64,000 nt of DNA from Muribaculaceae bacterium Zag1 (GCA_002633115.1 NWBJ01000110.1:16470-80469), one strand, 5' to 3'. Positions 7,794-16,870 are shown, counted from the first letter of the stretch. Notes: generated by a model from the letters alone, not told the origin. Made by a program: numbers and translations.

Positions 7794-9158
7794 ATGGAAA
7801 GAGACAAGATTGATTTTGGAAAGGATCGTGTAGCCACATTGTTCCGCAAGATGTTTGTGCCCACCCTCTTTGGCATGCTCTCGATATGCGCTGTGACGAT
7901 GGCCGATGGCATATTCGTGGGCCACGGCGTGGGCAGCAGCGGCATCGCGGCCGTGAATCTGTGCATACCTTTGCTGATGGTTTTCACGGGCCTGGGCTTG
8001 ATGCTGGGCGTGGGCAGTTCGGTCGTGGCTTCGATTCATCTCTCGACGGGCAACGAAAAGGCTGCTCGCATCAATGTCACGCAAGCCCTCTGGGCTTCGT
8101 CATTGCTTACCCTGGTTGCCGGTCTATTGATTCTGGCGTTCCCCTCGGCTACAGCTCGCCTATTGGGGGCGTCAGAGTCGCTTGAGCGTGACACCATATT
8201 GTATCTGTGGGGATTCATACCGTGCTTGGTGTTCCAGATGTGGGAAAGCATAGGACTATTCGCTTTGCGCCTCGATGGTTCGCCAAAGCTGGCGATGTGG
8301 GTCAATATCATCGGTGCAGTGGTGAATGTGGTGCTCGACTGGTGGTTTATATTCCCGCTCCAGATGGGGGTATTCGGCGCTGCGCTTGCCTCGACTCTTG
8401 CCATAGGCATCGCCGCTGCGATTGTGTTTGTATATCTTGGTTGGAAGGCTCGCCATCTGAGATTCTACAGCCTTAAACTCACAGCCAAAAGCCTGAGGCT
8501 GAGCATTCGCAATCTTGGGTATCAATGCGAGATTGGATTTTCGTCATTGTTGGGCGAGGCTACCATGGCAGTGTTTATGTACATGGGCAACCTGATGTTT
8601 ATGCGATATCTCGGCGACAATGGGGTAGGGGCTTTTGGCATAGCCTGCTACTATTGCCCCTTTGTCTTCATGATGGGCAATGCAATCGCTCAGTCGGCGC
8701 AGCCTATCATCAGTTACAATATCTCGACCGAGCGAGTGCGCTCTGTCAAGGCTCAGCATTATGCCTTGATTACGGGCCTATTTATGGGCCTGTTGGTGAT
8801 GGGGGCCTTCATATTTGCGCCGGGCGAATTGGTTGGTCTCTTCATACCCCTTGATGATGCGGCTGCAGCCATAGCGATTGAGGGCTTCCCGGAGTTTGGT
8901 CTTGGGGTAATTCCCTTCATCATCAATCTCGTAGCCATAGGCTGGTATCAGAGTGTCGAGCGCCCCTGGCCAGCCACCTGCTTCGCCTTGCTGCGCGGCG
9001 CCGTCTTCCTGATCCCCTCCTACATCATCCTGCCCCACCTCCTTGGCCCCTCCGGCATCTGGCTCTCCATGCCCGCATCCGAGTCCCTCGCCCTCCTCTC
9101 CATCCTCCTCTTCTACCTCCTCACCAAGCGCCAATCCCTCCAAAACCAACCAGTATGA
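7794..9158 (+). CDS. MATE family multidrug/cation efflux transporter
   Basis: 454-residue integral membrane protein with the length and hydrophobic pattern of MATE exporters (about 12 membrane segments). These antiport drugs or small organic molecules out of the cell with Na+ or H+. Features typical of the family include the N-terminal RKMFVPTLFGMLSICAVTMAD stretch (the GMLS... first helix) and the AIAQSAQPIISYN segment in the second half. The last 200 bp or so use mostly C-ending codons, unlike the rest of the gene, and a short scrap of similar 3' sequence recurs at 10856-10915. Promoter and possible structured leader lie upstream; substrate cannot be told. Confidence 0.9.
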   Translation: MERDKIDFGKDRVATLFRKMFVPTLFGMLSICAVTMADGIFVGHGVGSSGIAAVNLCIPLLMVFTGLGLMLGVGSSVVASIHLSTGNEKAARINVTQALWASSLLTLVAGLLILAFPSATARLLGASESLERDTILYLWGFIPCLVFQMWESIGLFALRLDGSPKLAMWVNIIGAVVNVVLDWWFIFPLQMGVFGAALASTLAIGIAAAIVFVYLGWKARHLRFYSLKLTAKSLRLSIRNLGYQCEIGFSSLLGEATMAVFMYMGNLMFMRYLGDNGVGAFGIACYYCPFVFMMGNAIAQSAQPIISYNISTERVRSVKAQHYALITGLFMGLLVMGAFIFAPGELVGLFIPLDDAAAAIAIEGFPEFGLGVIPFIINLVAIGWYQSVERPWPATCFALLRGAVFLIPSYIILPHLLGPSGIWLSMPASESLALLSILLFYLLTKRQSLQNQPV

Positions 9159-9174
9159 CACCCCTATAGCCCGA

Positions 9175-9210
9175 AAAAATAGGGAAATTTTCAGAAATTT
9201 CCCTATTTTT
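9175..9210. terminator. Bidirectional terminator and left copy of the Fic-flanking repeat
   Basis: Perfect inverted repeat with 16-bp arms (AAAAATAGGGAAATTT / AAATTTCCCTATTTTT) and loop TCAG. It lies between the convergent MATE (ends 9158) and Fic (ends 9213) genes, with A- and T-runs that suit termination in both directions. It continues rightward as CCCTATTTTTT repeats into the last codons of the Fic gene. A near copy in the same orientation lies at the Fic promoter. Confidence 0.8.
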
Positions 9211-9212
9211 CC

Positions 9213-10568
9213 CTATTTTTTCCCTATTTCCTCATTTGATGTATCCTTGAAGGGGCCATTTTTGGATAAGGTTTCGATAATCATCTCCATTCGTTCAGAT
9301 TTTTTATACCCATATTCTCTTCCATTGATAGGCACTTGGACCACTAACCCGATTTTCATAAGATCTTTTAAATCGGTTCGAATTGATTTTGGATTTACTC
9401 CAAATCGATTTGCTAATTCTTTCGCGCTGAATACAGTCTCGGGATTGTCAGCAAATCCCTTAAGTAGGTAAGCCTGTCGTTGGGAGACATTGGGGAGTGA
9501 GAAATAGGTCTGGAGCGAGGAACGTTCATGAATTTTACGACTTAGATAGCTTTTCAATTCAGTGAAAGCCTCATCCATAACCTCTAAATGATATAGAATA
9601 AAATAAGAGAGGTCATTGTCATCGTGCTCAGTACACAAGAATGTCTTTTCATACTTAGCTTTGCTCCGATAGATTATACGTGAAATGGATAAGTACTGTA
9701 CAAACCAATATTGATGTTTAAGCAGGTACCAGTAGATTAGGGAGCGCGCCGTTCTACCGTTTCCATCGCAGAATGGGTGGATGTAGGCCAGCATGAAATG
9801 GATTATAATACCTTTGATTATAGGGTGAATGAAGCCATCTTTGTTGTCCTCATTTGCAAATGTGCATACATCCTTTATGAGGTCGGGTATCTGAGAGAAT
9901 GCTGGTGGTACATGCGCTATCTCTCCATTGATGGCATTCATAACGAGAATGTCATCATGGTCACGAAATTTTCCTTCATCTTCCGTATCGTCAAGAGTAG
10001 AGAAGGATATCATCTTATGGAGACGTAAAATTAAGTCTTCACATAAGGTGTCCTCAGAATTTTCCGATATGAATTTTATGGTCTCATAATTATTCAAGAT
10101 CATACGTTCGCTCTTGTTCTTCGGCGTGAGTTGACGGCGCAGCATATCTTTTGCCACTTTTCGAGTAGTATTTGCTCCCTCCATTTGGCTTGAGGCAATG
10201 GCTTCCTCCATTATTGAGCTGCTTAGAAAGTATTTGCGGTCGTTTGGGGTGAGAGCCCCCTCACTGCTTAAACTTCCACCAAAATTCAAGTCAAATTTAT
10301 GGAGTAAGGCCAGCATCTTTTCTGTTATGGTAAAGTGGAAGTGGTGATTGCCAAATTTGACAGTCTTTACGGGCACCGTGCGGGTGAATTTTACTGCTTG
10401 CCAGAAAATGGTAGGATTTATTGATTTAGGGCATAGGTATTTCACTTTGTCCCAATAAAGATATTTCTGTTCAATCTTGTTAAAGACAGGGCGTAGATCT
10501 TCTCTTCCCAAAAGAGCAAGGGCTTCATTTAAGGTTGACGGGTCATATTTTGGAGTTGGCTCTATCAT
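9213..10568 (-). CDS. Fic family AMP-transferase-type protein with C-terminal winged helix
   Basis: 451 residues from the ATG at 10568; the frame also opens at a TTG at 10598, but that lies inside the -7 box. It has the full Fic active-site motif HPFCDGNGRTAR (near residues 264-275) expected of an enzyme that transfers AMP or another nucleotide-derived group to protein hydroxyls. An N-terminal inhibitory helix motif, EAIASSQMEG ([S/T]xxxEG), is present, so it belongs to the self-inhibited class with an internal antitoxin-like helix. The C-terminus (SAKELANRFGVNPKSIRTDL) is a winged helix-turn-helix. The targets are unknown; autoregulation through the palindrome overlapping its promoter is likely. 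Its base composition is more AT-rich than the flanking genes. Confidence 0.9.
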   Translation of the reverse strand: MIEPTPKYDPSTLNEALALLGREDLRPVFNKIEQKYLYWDKVKYLCPKSINPTIFWQAVKFTRTVPVKTVKFGNHHFHFTITEKMLALLHKFDLNFGGSLSSEGALTPNDRKYFLSSSIMEEAIASSQMEGANTTRKVAKDMLRRQLTPKNKSERMILNNYETIKFISENSEDTLCEDLILRLHKMISFSTLDDTEDEGKFRDHDDILVMNAINGEIAHVPPAFSQIPDLIKDVCTFANEDNKDGFIHPIIKGIIIHFMLAYIHPFCDGNGRTARSLIYWYLLKHQYWFVQYLSISRIIYRSKAKYEKTFLCTEHDDNDLSYFILYHLEVMDEAFTELKSYLSRKIHERSSLQTYFSLPNVSQRQAYLLKGFADNPETVFSAKELANRFGVNPKSIRTDLKDLMKIGLVVQVPINGREYGYKKSERMEMIIETLSKNGPFKDTSNEEIGKK

Positions 10569-10595
10569 ATTAGGAATGGCTATAGTTTTCGACTG

Positions 10596-10629
10596 CAAAG
10601 ATAGGGAAATTTTTGAAAATTTCCCTATC
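10596..10629 (-). promoter_or_regulatory. Fic promoter with overlapping 30-bp palindrome (candidate operator)
   Basis: On the minus strand TATCTTTG (10596-10603) is a -7 box just upstream of the Fic ATG. It overlaps a perfect palindrome at 10600-10629 (arms GATAGGGAAATTTT / AAAATTTCCCTATC, spacer TG). More TTTCCCTAT units follow to about 10650. The same design recurs at the 3' end of the gene. Confidence 0.65.
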
Positions 10630-10855
10630 TTTCCCTATTTTTTCCCTAATTTTTCTTTTCTCCCTGAATGATTGCTATTGTTTCATGGAGGGAGTCATCC
10701 AAGGCCTCAGTGGAAACTTGGGTAAATTTGCGGTTCAAATTCATTTTTTTAATTAAACTGAGTTTTTCACAAAATTACAGAAAATTTCCGTATACCCAAA
10801 TAATTGTTATCTTTGAGGTGAGATAGAGAAAAAGCTGTATAGAGTAAGCCCTACC

Positions 10856-10915
10856 TCCATCCTCCTCTTCAACCTCCTCACCAAAAAAGATAAGCTCCAC
10901 AATCAACCCCCATAG
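10856..10915 (+). pseudogene. Remnant of a MATE transporter C-terminus
   Basis: Reads SILLFNLLTKKDKLHNQPP then stop, against SILLFYLLTKRQSLQNQPV then stop at the end of the intact MATE gene. At DNA level about 32 bp align closely, starting at GCCCT. No other part of a MATE gene is visible upstream. It looks like the tail of a second, mostly deleted MATE copy, or a trace of the event that placed the Fic gene here. Confidence 0.6.
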
Positions 10916-10963
10916 GGATAGCCCTTTAAGTGGATGCAGAACATAACATCAGTTGCTTAGAAA

Positions 10964-11006
10964 ATTTCTGTTACGGCGGTAACTGTTACCGCTGTAACAG
11001 AAATTA
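10964..11006 (-). terminator. Terminator of the secreted-protein operon
   Basis: Long inverted repeat: AATTTCTGTTAC (10964-10975) pairs with GTAACAGAAATT (10995-11006), and GCGGTAAC pairs with GTTACCGC inside it, with one mismatch. It begins about 10 bp past the stop codon at 11016 and is followed by TTTTC on the minus strand. Confidence 0.7.
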
Positions 11007-11015
11007 CGAGTTTGG

Positions 11016-13712
11016 TTAGTTTGTGGCGATTTTGTAGGTGCGGTCCGAGAGGCGCAACAGGTAGATGGCAGGAGCGAGGTTGGGGATTTCGTTGCTGCCT
11101 GAACGCAGGGAGATGCGACGGAGGAGTCGGCCATCGATGCTGTAGAGGATGGCCGACTGCGTTTGGCTGACCGTTACGAATATAGTAGAGCCAAGGCTAT
11201 AGACGCGCTGCAGAGGGTCAGTGACCATTGTGCTCACGATTCCTCCTACTTGGCTGCCAAGTTCGGCTATGCGTACTGGGGCATCCATTGGGCTACCATT
11301 GGCATTGGTCAAGTAGGCCTCAAACGGAAAGACTTCGCGCAGACCTGGAACAAATGCCGAGCCCTCTGTTAGACCCCCGATATTCGCTTCTTGTCCGCCA
11401 GCCATAGAGGTATTCACTGGAGCTACAACATTGCTGGCATCAATTCCTACCATAGTGCCCACAAATCGGTAATTGCCACTCTCACGAACGGGGATTTCTG
11501 TCACTGCGAAGTCAACATCCTCAGCGCTGAACTCAACCTTGCCCGCAAGCAGATAGTCATCTATATAAACGGCATTATTGGGCATCGAGATAACATAAGG
11601 CTCATAAGCCTCAATCTCGGAGGCAGCTTGCCATTGACTGGCAAGGCGGTGTAGCCAGAAGGGCTTGGCATCGCCAAGGTTATCACCAAGAGCGGCAAAT
11701 GGGTGGATTTCACCTTTGGCAGCCACTTGGTCGTTACCGAGATGGAGAATTGTGCTTGGCGAGAAGGGGAGGGTGAGCGTCTCCCAGCCTTGAGTGCCAC
11801 CGTCAATAGCCGTCTCCATAGTGAAGGTGCGAGTATAATATGCGCTTTCAGCTCTGAAGGCTATGGGGCAATAGAAATCTTCCCCTTCTTCGAGTTCAAT
11901 GAGACTGGCAATCCCATCAACTACCACATTGGCGTGGCTGATTCCATTCATTACCTCAAGACTGGTGATGTAGACGAGGCGGTTGAAGTTGGTGTAAAAG
12001 ACTCTGTCTGATAACATCACGGGCTGGCTAGTCCATTTTACGGCAGCCAAATGTGGATTCCCGAAATAGAAGTCGGGGTCGACATCAGAGTCGCCAAAGT
12101 CAACGAAGCGTAGTCCGTCGAGTTGTTGCAAAGTCTCGGCATCAACGGTGTTGACAGAACCGGCAATTGTTAATTCGGTGATGGCGTCTTTGTCTTCAAC
12201 CCAACCGAAGGCAGTCTCCATCTGCCCAGCCTTATGCACAGTGGCTGTAGTACCATCGTAATAGGCTGGCACCTCGTAGACCGCCGTCTGGCTGTCATAA
12301 TAACCATCCTTCTCGGCCCAAGCCTCAATCTTTGTTGCGCACTCCACATCCAATGGGGCCGTGTAGACCGCTTGATTGCCACCGTCGAGTTTATAGTACA
12401 CTGTTGCTCCGTCTTCGCATGCAATCACCGCATAGCGTCCATTATAACTAATTGTTGGCATTACACACTGATCGTCTGGACTTACCTTCACCTCACAGAT
12501 TGCCGATACACTGCCACAAGCTGCAGTAATTGTAGCATTCCCCACAGAGACGGCTGCCACCATACCATTCTGGTCGACCGTGGTCACCGATGTATCGGAA
12601 CTGCTCCAAATCACAGTCTTGTCATTGGCATTCTCAGGAAGCACTGTAGCTGTAAGTTCCCAGATATCGCCAATATGGAGATTGAGAGATGACGCGCTCA
12701 GGGTGATTGATTGGGCGTCTATTTCAATATCGGGAACTGTGACAAAACAACTAACATTGTCAAGATAATGCTCACGCAAAAGATAGTCTGTTATCAATAC
12801 ATTCTCTATATCAATTTCGTATTTTCCGGCTCCTCTAACGATATCAAGCTTTAAATAAAAGATGTTGCCATTATAGTATTCAAAGGGATAGATGTTTCCA
12901 CTTATTGAACTTTTGTAGGCATAAGATATGAGACGGTAGACTTGCGGTGCAATTTCATTTATGGCACATTCCCAATCCGTTAGGACATAGGGACATTTGC
13001 CAGCCCTATAACTTCCGTCTTCCTCAGTCGCGACCCTCAAGCCTTCTGGCATCACAATGTCCATTTGGATTCCCAAAATTTGAGAAGAATTATCTATTCC
13101 AATGTACATTGATTCATAATCTCCCATTGTGTTTCCTTCTTCATCATACTGAAGTTGGGCTTCAAAGTCGTCAAGCACAAGATTGGTAGGAAGAATTTTC
13201 AATGCCACGGATACGTCCTCAAGCTGATGTTCTTGTAGGTCACTGTCTGTAACCAAAATGTTGTCAAACAGTATTTCATACTCTCCTGGAGCACTATCAT
13301 ATAGAACGTAAAAATCGAAGATAGATTGATTAATCTGAGGAAGTGGAATGTTATTCTTAGAATAAACCAACAACCTATACCTATTTGTTTCCATCTCACT
13401 TATGTACCACTGCCATTTTGATTGAAGGTCAGTGCCATTAAATTGTGCATCATACTGGCCTTCAGAATCTTTATAGAGAGTTGTGCCTTCTGGAAAAGTG
13501 ATATCACACTGAATGGCTATTATTGACATTCCATCTGGATGGTATCCAATAGGAATAAAGTCCTTTCTAAAACGTCCTACTTCTAGGACATTAAAATTTT
13601 GTCCAATGTCATATTGGTCTACATAGATAGCGGTGGCTTCCGCGCATAGTTGGCCTACAGCTATGAGCAGCAGGGTTGCAAGTAAGCGTATATGCAATTT
13701 CACTGTTTTCAA
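11016..13712 (-). CDS. Large secreted modular protein with Ig-like (BIG2) domain and C-terminal sorting-type domain
   Basis: 898 residues. A cleavable signal peptide (LLATLLLIAVGQLCAEATA) is followed by two related beta-rich units of about 150 residues, each with a segment like IQCDITFPEG or IQMDIVMPEG. These resemble cohesin-type beta-sandwiches. Next comes a bacterial Ig-like domain near residues 335-410 (ENANDKTVIWSSSDTSVTTV), then a segment like those that follow chitobiase domains (ATVYYKLDGG). The C-terminal about 70 residues (SIDGRLLRRISL...) resemble type IX secretion sorting domains. It is the last gene of a three-gene operon of surface proteins. No catalytic domain was recognised; a role in surface attachment or scaffold is inference. 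Confidence 0.75.
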   Translation of the reverse strand: MKTVKLHIRLLATLLLIAVGQLCAEATAIYVDQYDIGQNFNVLEVGRFRKDFIPIGYHPDGMSIIAIQCDITFPEGTTLYKDSEGQYDAQFNGTDLQSKWQWYISEMETNRYRLLVYSKNNIPLPQINQSIFDFYVLYDSAPGEYEILFDNILVTDSDLQEHQLEDVSVALKILPTNLVLDDFEAQLQYDEEGNTMGDYESMYIGIDNSSQILGIQMDIVMPEGLRVATEEDGSYRAGKCPYVLTDWECAINEIAPQVYRLISYAYKSSISGNIYPFEYYNGNIFYLKLDIVRGAGKYEIDIENVLITDYLLREHYLDNVSCFVTVPDIEIDAQSITLSASSLNLHIGDIWELTATVLPENANDKTVIWSSSDTSVTTVDQNGMVAAVSVGNATITAACGSVSAICEVKVSPDDQCVMPTISYNGRYAVIACEDGATVYYKLDGGNQAVYTAPLDVECATKIEAWAEKDGYYDSQTAVYEVPAYYDGTTATVHKAGQMETAFGWVEDKDAITELTIAGSVNTVDAETLQQLDGLRFVDFGDSDVDPDFYFGNPHLAAVKWTSQPVMLSDRVFYTNFNRLVYITSLEVMNGISHANVVVDGIASLIELEEGEDFYCPIAFRAESAYYTRTFTMETAIDGGTQGWETLTLPFSPSTILHLGNDQVAAKGEIHPFAALGDNLGDAKPFWLHRLASQWQAASEIEAYEPYVISMPNNAVYIDDYLLAGKVEFSAEDVDFAVTEIPVRESGNYRFVGTMVGIDASNVVAPVNTSMAGGQEANIGGLTEGSAFVPGLREVFPFEAYLTNANGSPMDAPVRIAELGSQVGGIVSTMVTDPLQRVYSLGSTIFVTVSQTQSAILYSIDGRLLRRISLRSGSNEIPNLAPAIYLLRLSDRTYKIATN

Positions 13713-13740
13713 GATTAAATTGATATTTTAGCTAACTATG

Positions 13741-15543
13741 TCACTTTACAATCACTTTCTTATCTCCTACTACATACACGCCCTTTGCATGTATTGGATA
13801 AGAATTTACGCCAGCATTAACATCGAGCATGAGGCTCACGCCATTGAGAGTAGCCAATGGTACTTGACAATCGTGCGGGGCCACGATGTAAAGCACACGG
13901 TCGATTACGTAAGCGGATATCTGGTCGCTATCGATGACTGAAATGCTGGATGCGTCGGTGATTTCTGCTGTGCAGGCTGGCAGACTGTATTCATGGCCAT
14001 TTCGCTCGGCAGCACGAGCATTGTCAATGAGCATAGTCTTGTCCTCAAGCATTTGGGTGGTAGCCACCAAGTCAAGCAACAGTACTTCTCCGGCATTTCC
14101 TGTCAGCAGCGCATTGTTGAGTGAATAAGACACTAGGCGATAGCATCCATCTGACAACTTATTATAATCCAATGTGTGGGTAGCACAGCGAGATCCAAGG
14201 TGAGCATCGAGGAGTTCTACTCCTTCAGGGAGATAGAGGTCAATTTGCAGCCCTGTCAAATCAATAGTATTAGTAAGGTCGATGCTCACTGTCTGAGGCA
14301 CATTTGTCATTAAGGTTACATTGGATATTGATAAGCTGCAATTTGATGCATTGCGGCGAGGAGCGCGAGTCAATTCCTCTGGATTGAGACCGAGGACAAT
14401 ATTGATAGTGCCCACGATATCGCTGAGCGATATCTCATCGTCCTTATTTACATCTGCTGGAATCAGCATGAATGGGTTTGGATTCGAACCAATTGTATAT
14501 GCGGCTGTAACAGCTACATCGGTTACGGTGACGGTGCCGCTGCCATTGGAATCACCAAGCGGGAACACTGTTTCATCGAGCACCTTGACATCGCATTGAA
14601 CCGTGTAGTCTGTGTCTTTGAGGCTTACAGTGATTGTGGCTTCGCCATCAGCCACAGGCTTCAGCAAGCCCTTGCTGTCTACTGTCACCACAGAGTAGTT
14701 ACTGCTTGTCCAGGTGAGTACATTCTCCCAAGTGTTGTCAGGATTCACCTCGGCATTCAGTTGGTGAGTGTCGCTGAGTGTACGGAAACGGACAAAGTCC
14801 TCATCAAGGCTCAGGCCCTCGGCATGTACAACAACGAATTCTTTTATGTAGCTTGTACCCCAACCACCCGTCTGGCTATGGGCGCGGAAGGTGAGATAAT
14901 AGGCATCTTCACCCTCGGCTGGAAAGTCAAGGTCGAGGCTTTCGATATTGACAGTTTCGCCGGAGGTGATTGCCACTGTGGTACCTTTGCCAAAGCCAGG
15001 GTCGGCACCCCAGAAATACTCTACTGCATCTACGCGATCGCTGTTGCTTGACTTTACGTAGACAATATTCTTTGTGGTCGGGCTCCAGTAACCATTTACT
15101 AATGTGCGTAGGCCCAGGATGTGCAAGCCAGGGGTTATGGCGTTGGCATCAATATCAAACTCAGTGTCGCCAGCCGAGTTGATAGTGAGGGTCAACTGGT
15201 TGGCCAAGCCGATGCCTGGGTCTTCATCCCAGAAGTATTCACAGAGCGAACTCGTGGGTGCTGGATAGTCGGGTGATATATATACGTAGCGGAAGATTGT
15301 AGGACTCCACTGACCATTGAACACGCGCAATCCCAGGATGTTGAGACCAGCATGTGACCCATCCACTTCGACATTGGTGTCTAATATGTTGTTACTGCCT
15401 ACATTGACGGCAGCTATCTTGTTAGCCTGTCCTATGCCGGGGTCGGTGTTCCAGAAATATTCTCCGGTATAGTTGGTGGCAAAAGCAATCGAGCCGCACG
15501 TCAGAGCTGCAATGGCAGCGACGTTTCTCATTGCTTTATTCAT
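13741..15543 (-). CDS. Secreted protein with EYFW repeats, Ig-like segment, dockerin and cohesin-like domain
   Basis: 600 residues with a signal peptide (AAIAALTCGSIAFA). Three repeats of about 70 residues begin EYFWNTDPGIG, EYFWDEDPGIG and EYFWGADPGFG. An Ig-like segment (NVLTWTSSNYSVVTV) follows. A dockerin-type unit near residues 330-385 shows two calcium-loop repeats (GDSNGSGTVTVTDV and ADVNKDDEISLSDI). After it comes a cohesin-like beta-sandwich (TGLQIDLYLPEGVELL) and a C-terminal sorting-type region ending GDKKVIVK. Having both dockerin and cohesin-like parts in one chain suggests it can join or chain with partners. It overlaps the upstream gene by 8 bp and is followed 28 bp later by the next, so they are translated as an operon. 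Confidence 0.75.
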   Translation of the reverse strand: MNKAMRNVAAIAALTCGSIAFATNYTGEYFWNTDPGIGQANKIAAVNVGSNNILDTNVEVDGSHAGLNILGLRVFNGQWSPTIFRYVYISPDYPAPTSSLCEYFWDEDPGIGLANQLTLTINSAGDTEFDIDANAITPGLHILGLRTLVNGYWSPTTKNIVYVKSSNSDRVDAVEYFWGADPGFGKGTTVAITSGETVNIESLDLDFPAEGEDAYYLTFRAHSQTGGWGTSYIKEFVVVHAEGLSLDEDFVRFRTLSDTHQLNAEVNPDNTWENVLTWTSSNYSVVTVDSKGLLKPVADGEATITVSLKDTDYTVQCDVKVLDETVFPLGDSNGSGTVTVTDVAVTAAYTIGSNPNPFMLIPADVNKDDEISLSDIVGTINIVLGLNPEELTRAPRRNASNCSLSISNVTLMTNVPQTVSIDLTNTIDLTGLQIDLYLPEGVELLDAHLGSRCATHTLDYNKLSDGCYRLVSYSLNNALLTGNAGEVLLLDLVATTQMLEDKTMLIDNARAAERNGHEYSLPACTAEITDASSISVIDSDQISAYVIDRVLYIVAPHDCQVPLATLNGVSLMLDVNAGVNSYPIHAKGVYVVGDKKVIVK

Positions 15544-16567
15544 TTTGTGTAGTGATAGTGAGTTTTACATTGATTTTGCCATCAGTAGGCTTACTCGATA
15601 CGTAAGCTTCGGTAATTTGTGGCATGAAGGCTGGAATGCCGCTCAATATGTAAGGTTCAGGGCCACCGAAAGCTCCGCAGTCACCGCCATCAGATGCAGC
15701 GCCAATAGCTGGGCTGCCCTCCTTAAGCATATACATGGCATCGAGAGCCCCACTATTCACGAAGGTGTTTTCTACCGTGGCCCCAACGTAGAGATTGTTG
15801 GGGAAGTTTTCGTTGGCGTAGTCTGATACGATGCTGAATACATTGTTGAAGATAGCGATGTTGTTGCTGAGAGCGTGGTCAAAATCAATCACATTGTTGC
15901 AGTAGGGAGCGCCTGTTGAGCTGTCAACCTGGTTGGAAGTGTTGATTATGATATTGTTGTAGATTCGTGAATTGGCTATGATGCTAGAGGTTAACAAATT
16001 ACTGGTGCTTTCGAATATGAATACATTGTTGAAGATATCTGATGGGGTGCTACCCGAGAAAGGCCTAATCCCTCCGTTTACAAATATATTGTTGAAGAAG
16101 GTTCCGTAGTTGAATTGGTTAAACCATCCTGTAATATAACAGTCATGCACCAATAGATTACCCACATAATACTTACCATCCTGATATACTTTACATTTAT
16201 AAATCTCATTACTGCCCCCAGCGTTAATGGTAGAGATTTCCAACCCTATCATTTTGGAATTGTCTTGTGTGGTTAAAGTACTGAAATAGGCAGCTCCAGT
16301 TTCAGACCAATCTGTATTGAGGCCCTTGAAATATCCAGGTCCCATAATAGTTATGCTATCTCGTTGCACTGTAACTTCGCCATAGTTGCCAGCATCGCAT
16401 AGGATAGTATCTCCAGCTTGGAATTCATAATTGTTGTTGAGGTCGCTGATATTGGTGTATTCAGCTCCGGCATTGGGATTGGGGTTGACGCGCCAGGTGC
16501 GCGCGTTGGCGGTGGTGAGCATGGTTGCGCATACCACCATCATGATGAAAACATTTACGAGTTTCAT
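15536..16567 (-). CDS. Secreted right-handed beta-helix protein
   Basis: 343 residues with a signal peptide (VVCATMLTTANA). The body shows the N-rich repeated strands of a parallel beta-helix (SRIYNNIIINTSN, NNIAIFNNVFS, FNNIFVNGG), similar to polysaccharide lyase or adhesin helices. Catalytic residues could not be identified. First gene of the three-gene operon that runs to 11016, it starts about 70 nt after the end of the structured RNA at 16642-16857. Its stop overlaps the start of the dockerin gene. Confidence 0.75.
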   Translation of the reverse strand: MKLVNVFIMMVVCATMLTTANARTWRVNPNPNAGAEYTNISDLNNNYEFQAGDTILCDAGNYGEVTVQRDSITIMGPGYFKGLNTDWSETGAAYFSTLTTQDNSKMIGLEISTINAGGSNEIYKCKVYQDGKYYVGNLLVHDCYITGWFNQFNYGTFFNNIFVNGGIRPFSGSTPSDIFNNVFIFESTSNLLTSSIIANSRIYNNIIINTSNQVDSSTGAPYCNNVIDFDHALSNNIAIFNNVFSIVSDYANENFPNNLYVGATVENTFVNSGALDAMYMLKEGSPAIGAASDGGDCGAFGGPEPYILSGIPAFMPQITEAYVSSKPTDGKINVKLTITTQNE

Positions 16568-16635
16568 AGCATGAAATGTTGTGGATTGGTTTATTTGCCC
16601 CCTCGGCCCTAAGAAGCATTACAAATTAAAAGCGT

Positions 16636-16865
16636 GGACCGCTATGCCACAGTTCAGATGAAGGTCCTAGGAAAACCCGATATACAACATGTGGTTAGTA
16701 GACCACGCATATATGCGCGGAGCTACTACGCCATCTTCTGTATATCGTATGAAAATTTCCTAGGTTCTCATCTTACAGATAAGCATAGACGCTTCTATTA
16801 TCAATATGTATTCAGCACCGCCTCTGCGGCACTGATAGGTAGCACCAGTGGGTATAGTACTCCTC
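16636..16865 (-). ncRNA. Candidate structured leader RNA or stand-alone ncRNA
   Basis: Read on the minus strand, a four-way arrangement is visible. The closing helix pairs CTATACCCAC (16848-16857) with GTGGCATAG (16642-16650). Inside are hairpin P2 (16813-16834, 9 bp with two G-U pairs) and P3 (16778-16802). A long arm P4/P5 is built from GATGA/TCATC (16657-16661 with 16768-16772), CCTAGGAAA/TTTCCTAGG (16666-16674 with 16756-16764), CGATATACA/TGTATATCG (16678-16686 with 16739-16747), TAGTAG/CTACTA and an 8-bp tip (16703-16720). The G-U pairs in P2 and the tip exist only on this strand, which fixes the direction. No known RNA family was recognised. Confidence 0.7.
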
Positions 16866-16870
16866 TGTTG

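Noticed and set aside
7566..8084. 172-codon minus-strand frame
   Set aside because: Overlaps the MATE gene, its promoter and leader; composition is not protein-like and no start context or family was seen.
16636..16865. 6S RNA, tmRNA, RNase P RNA or a retron msr-msd
   Set aside because: The four-branched fold is not a single rod as in 6S; there is no tRNA-like end, it is too short for RNase P, and there is no adjacent reverse transcriptase.
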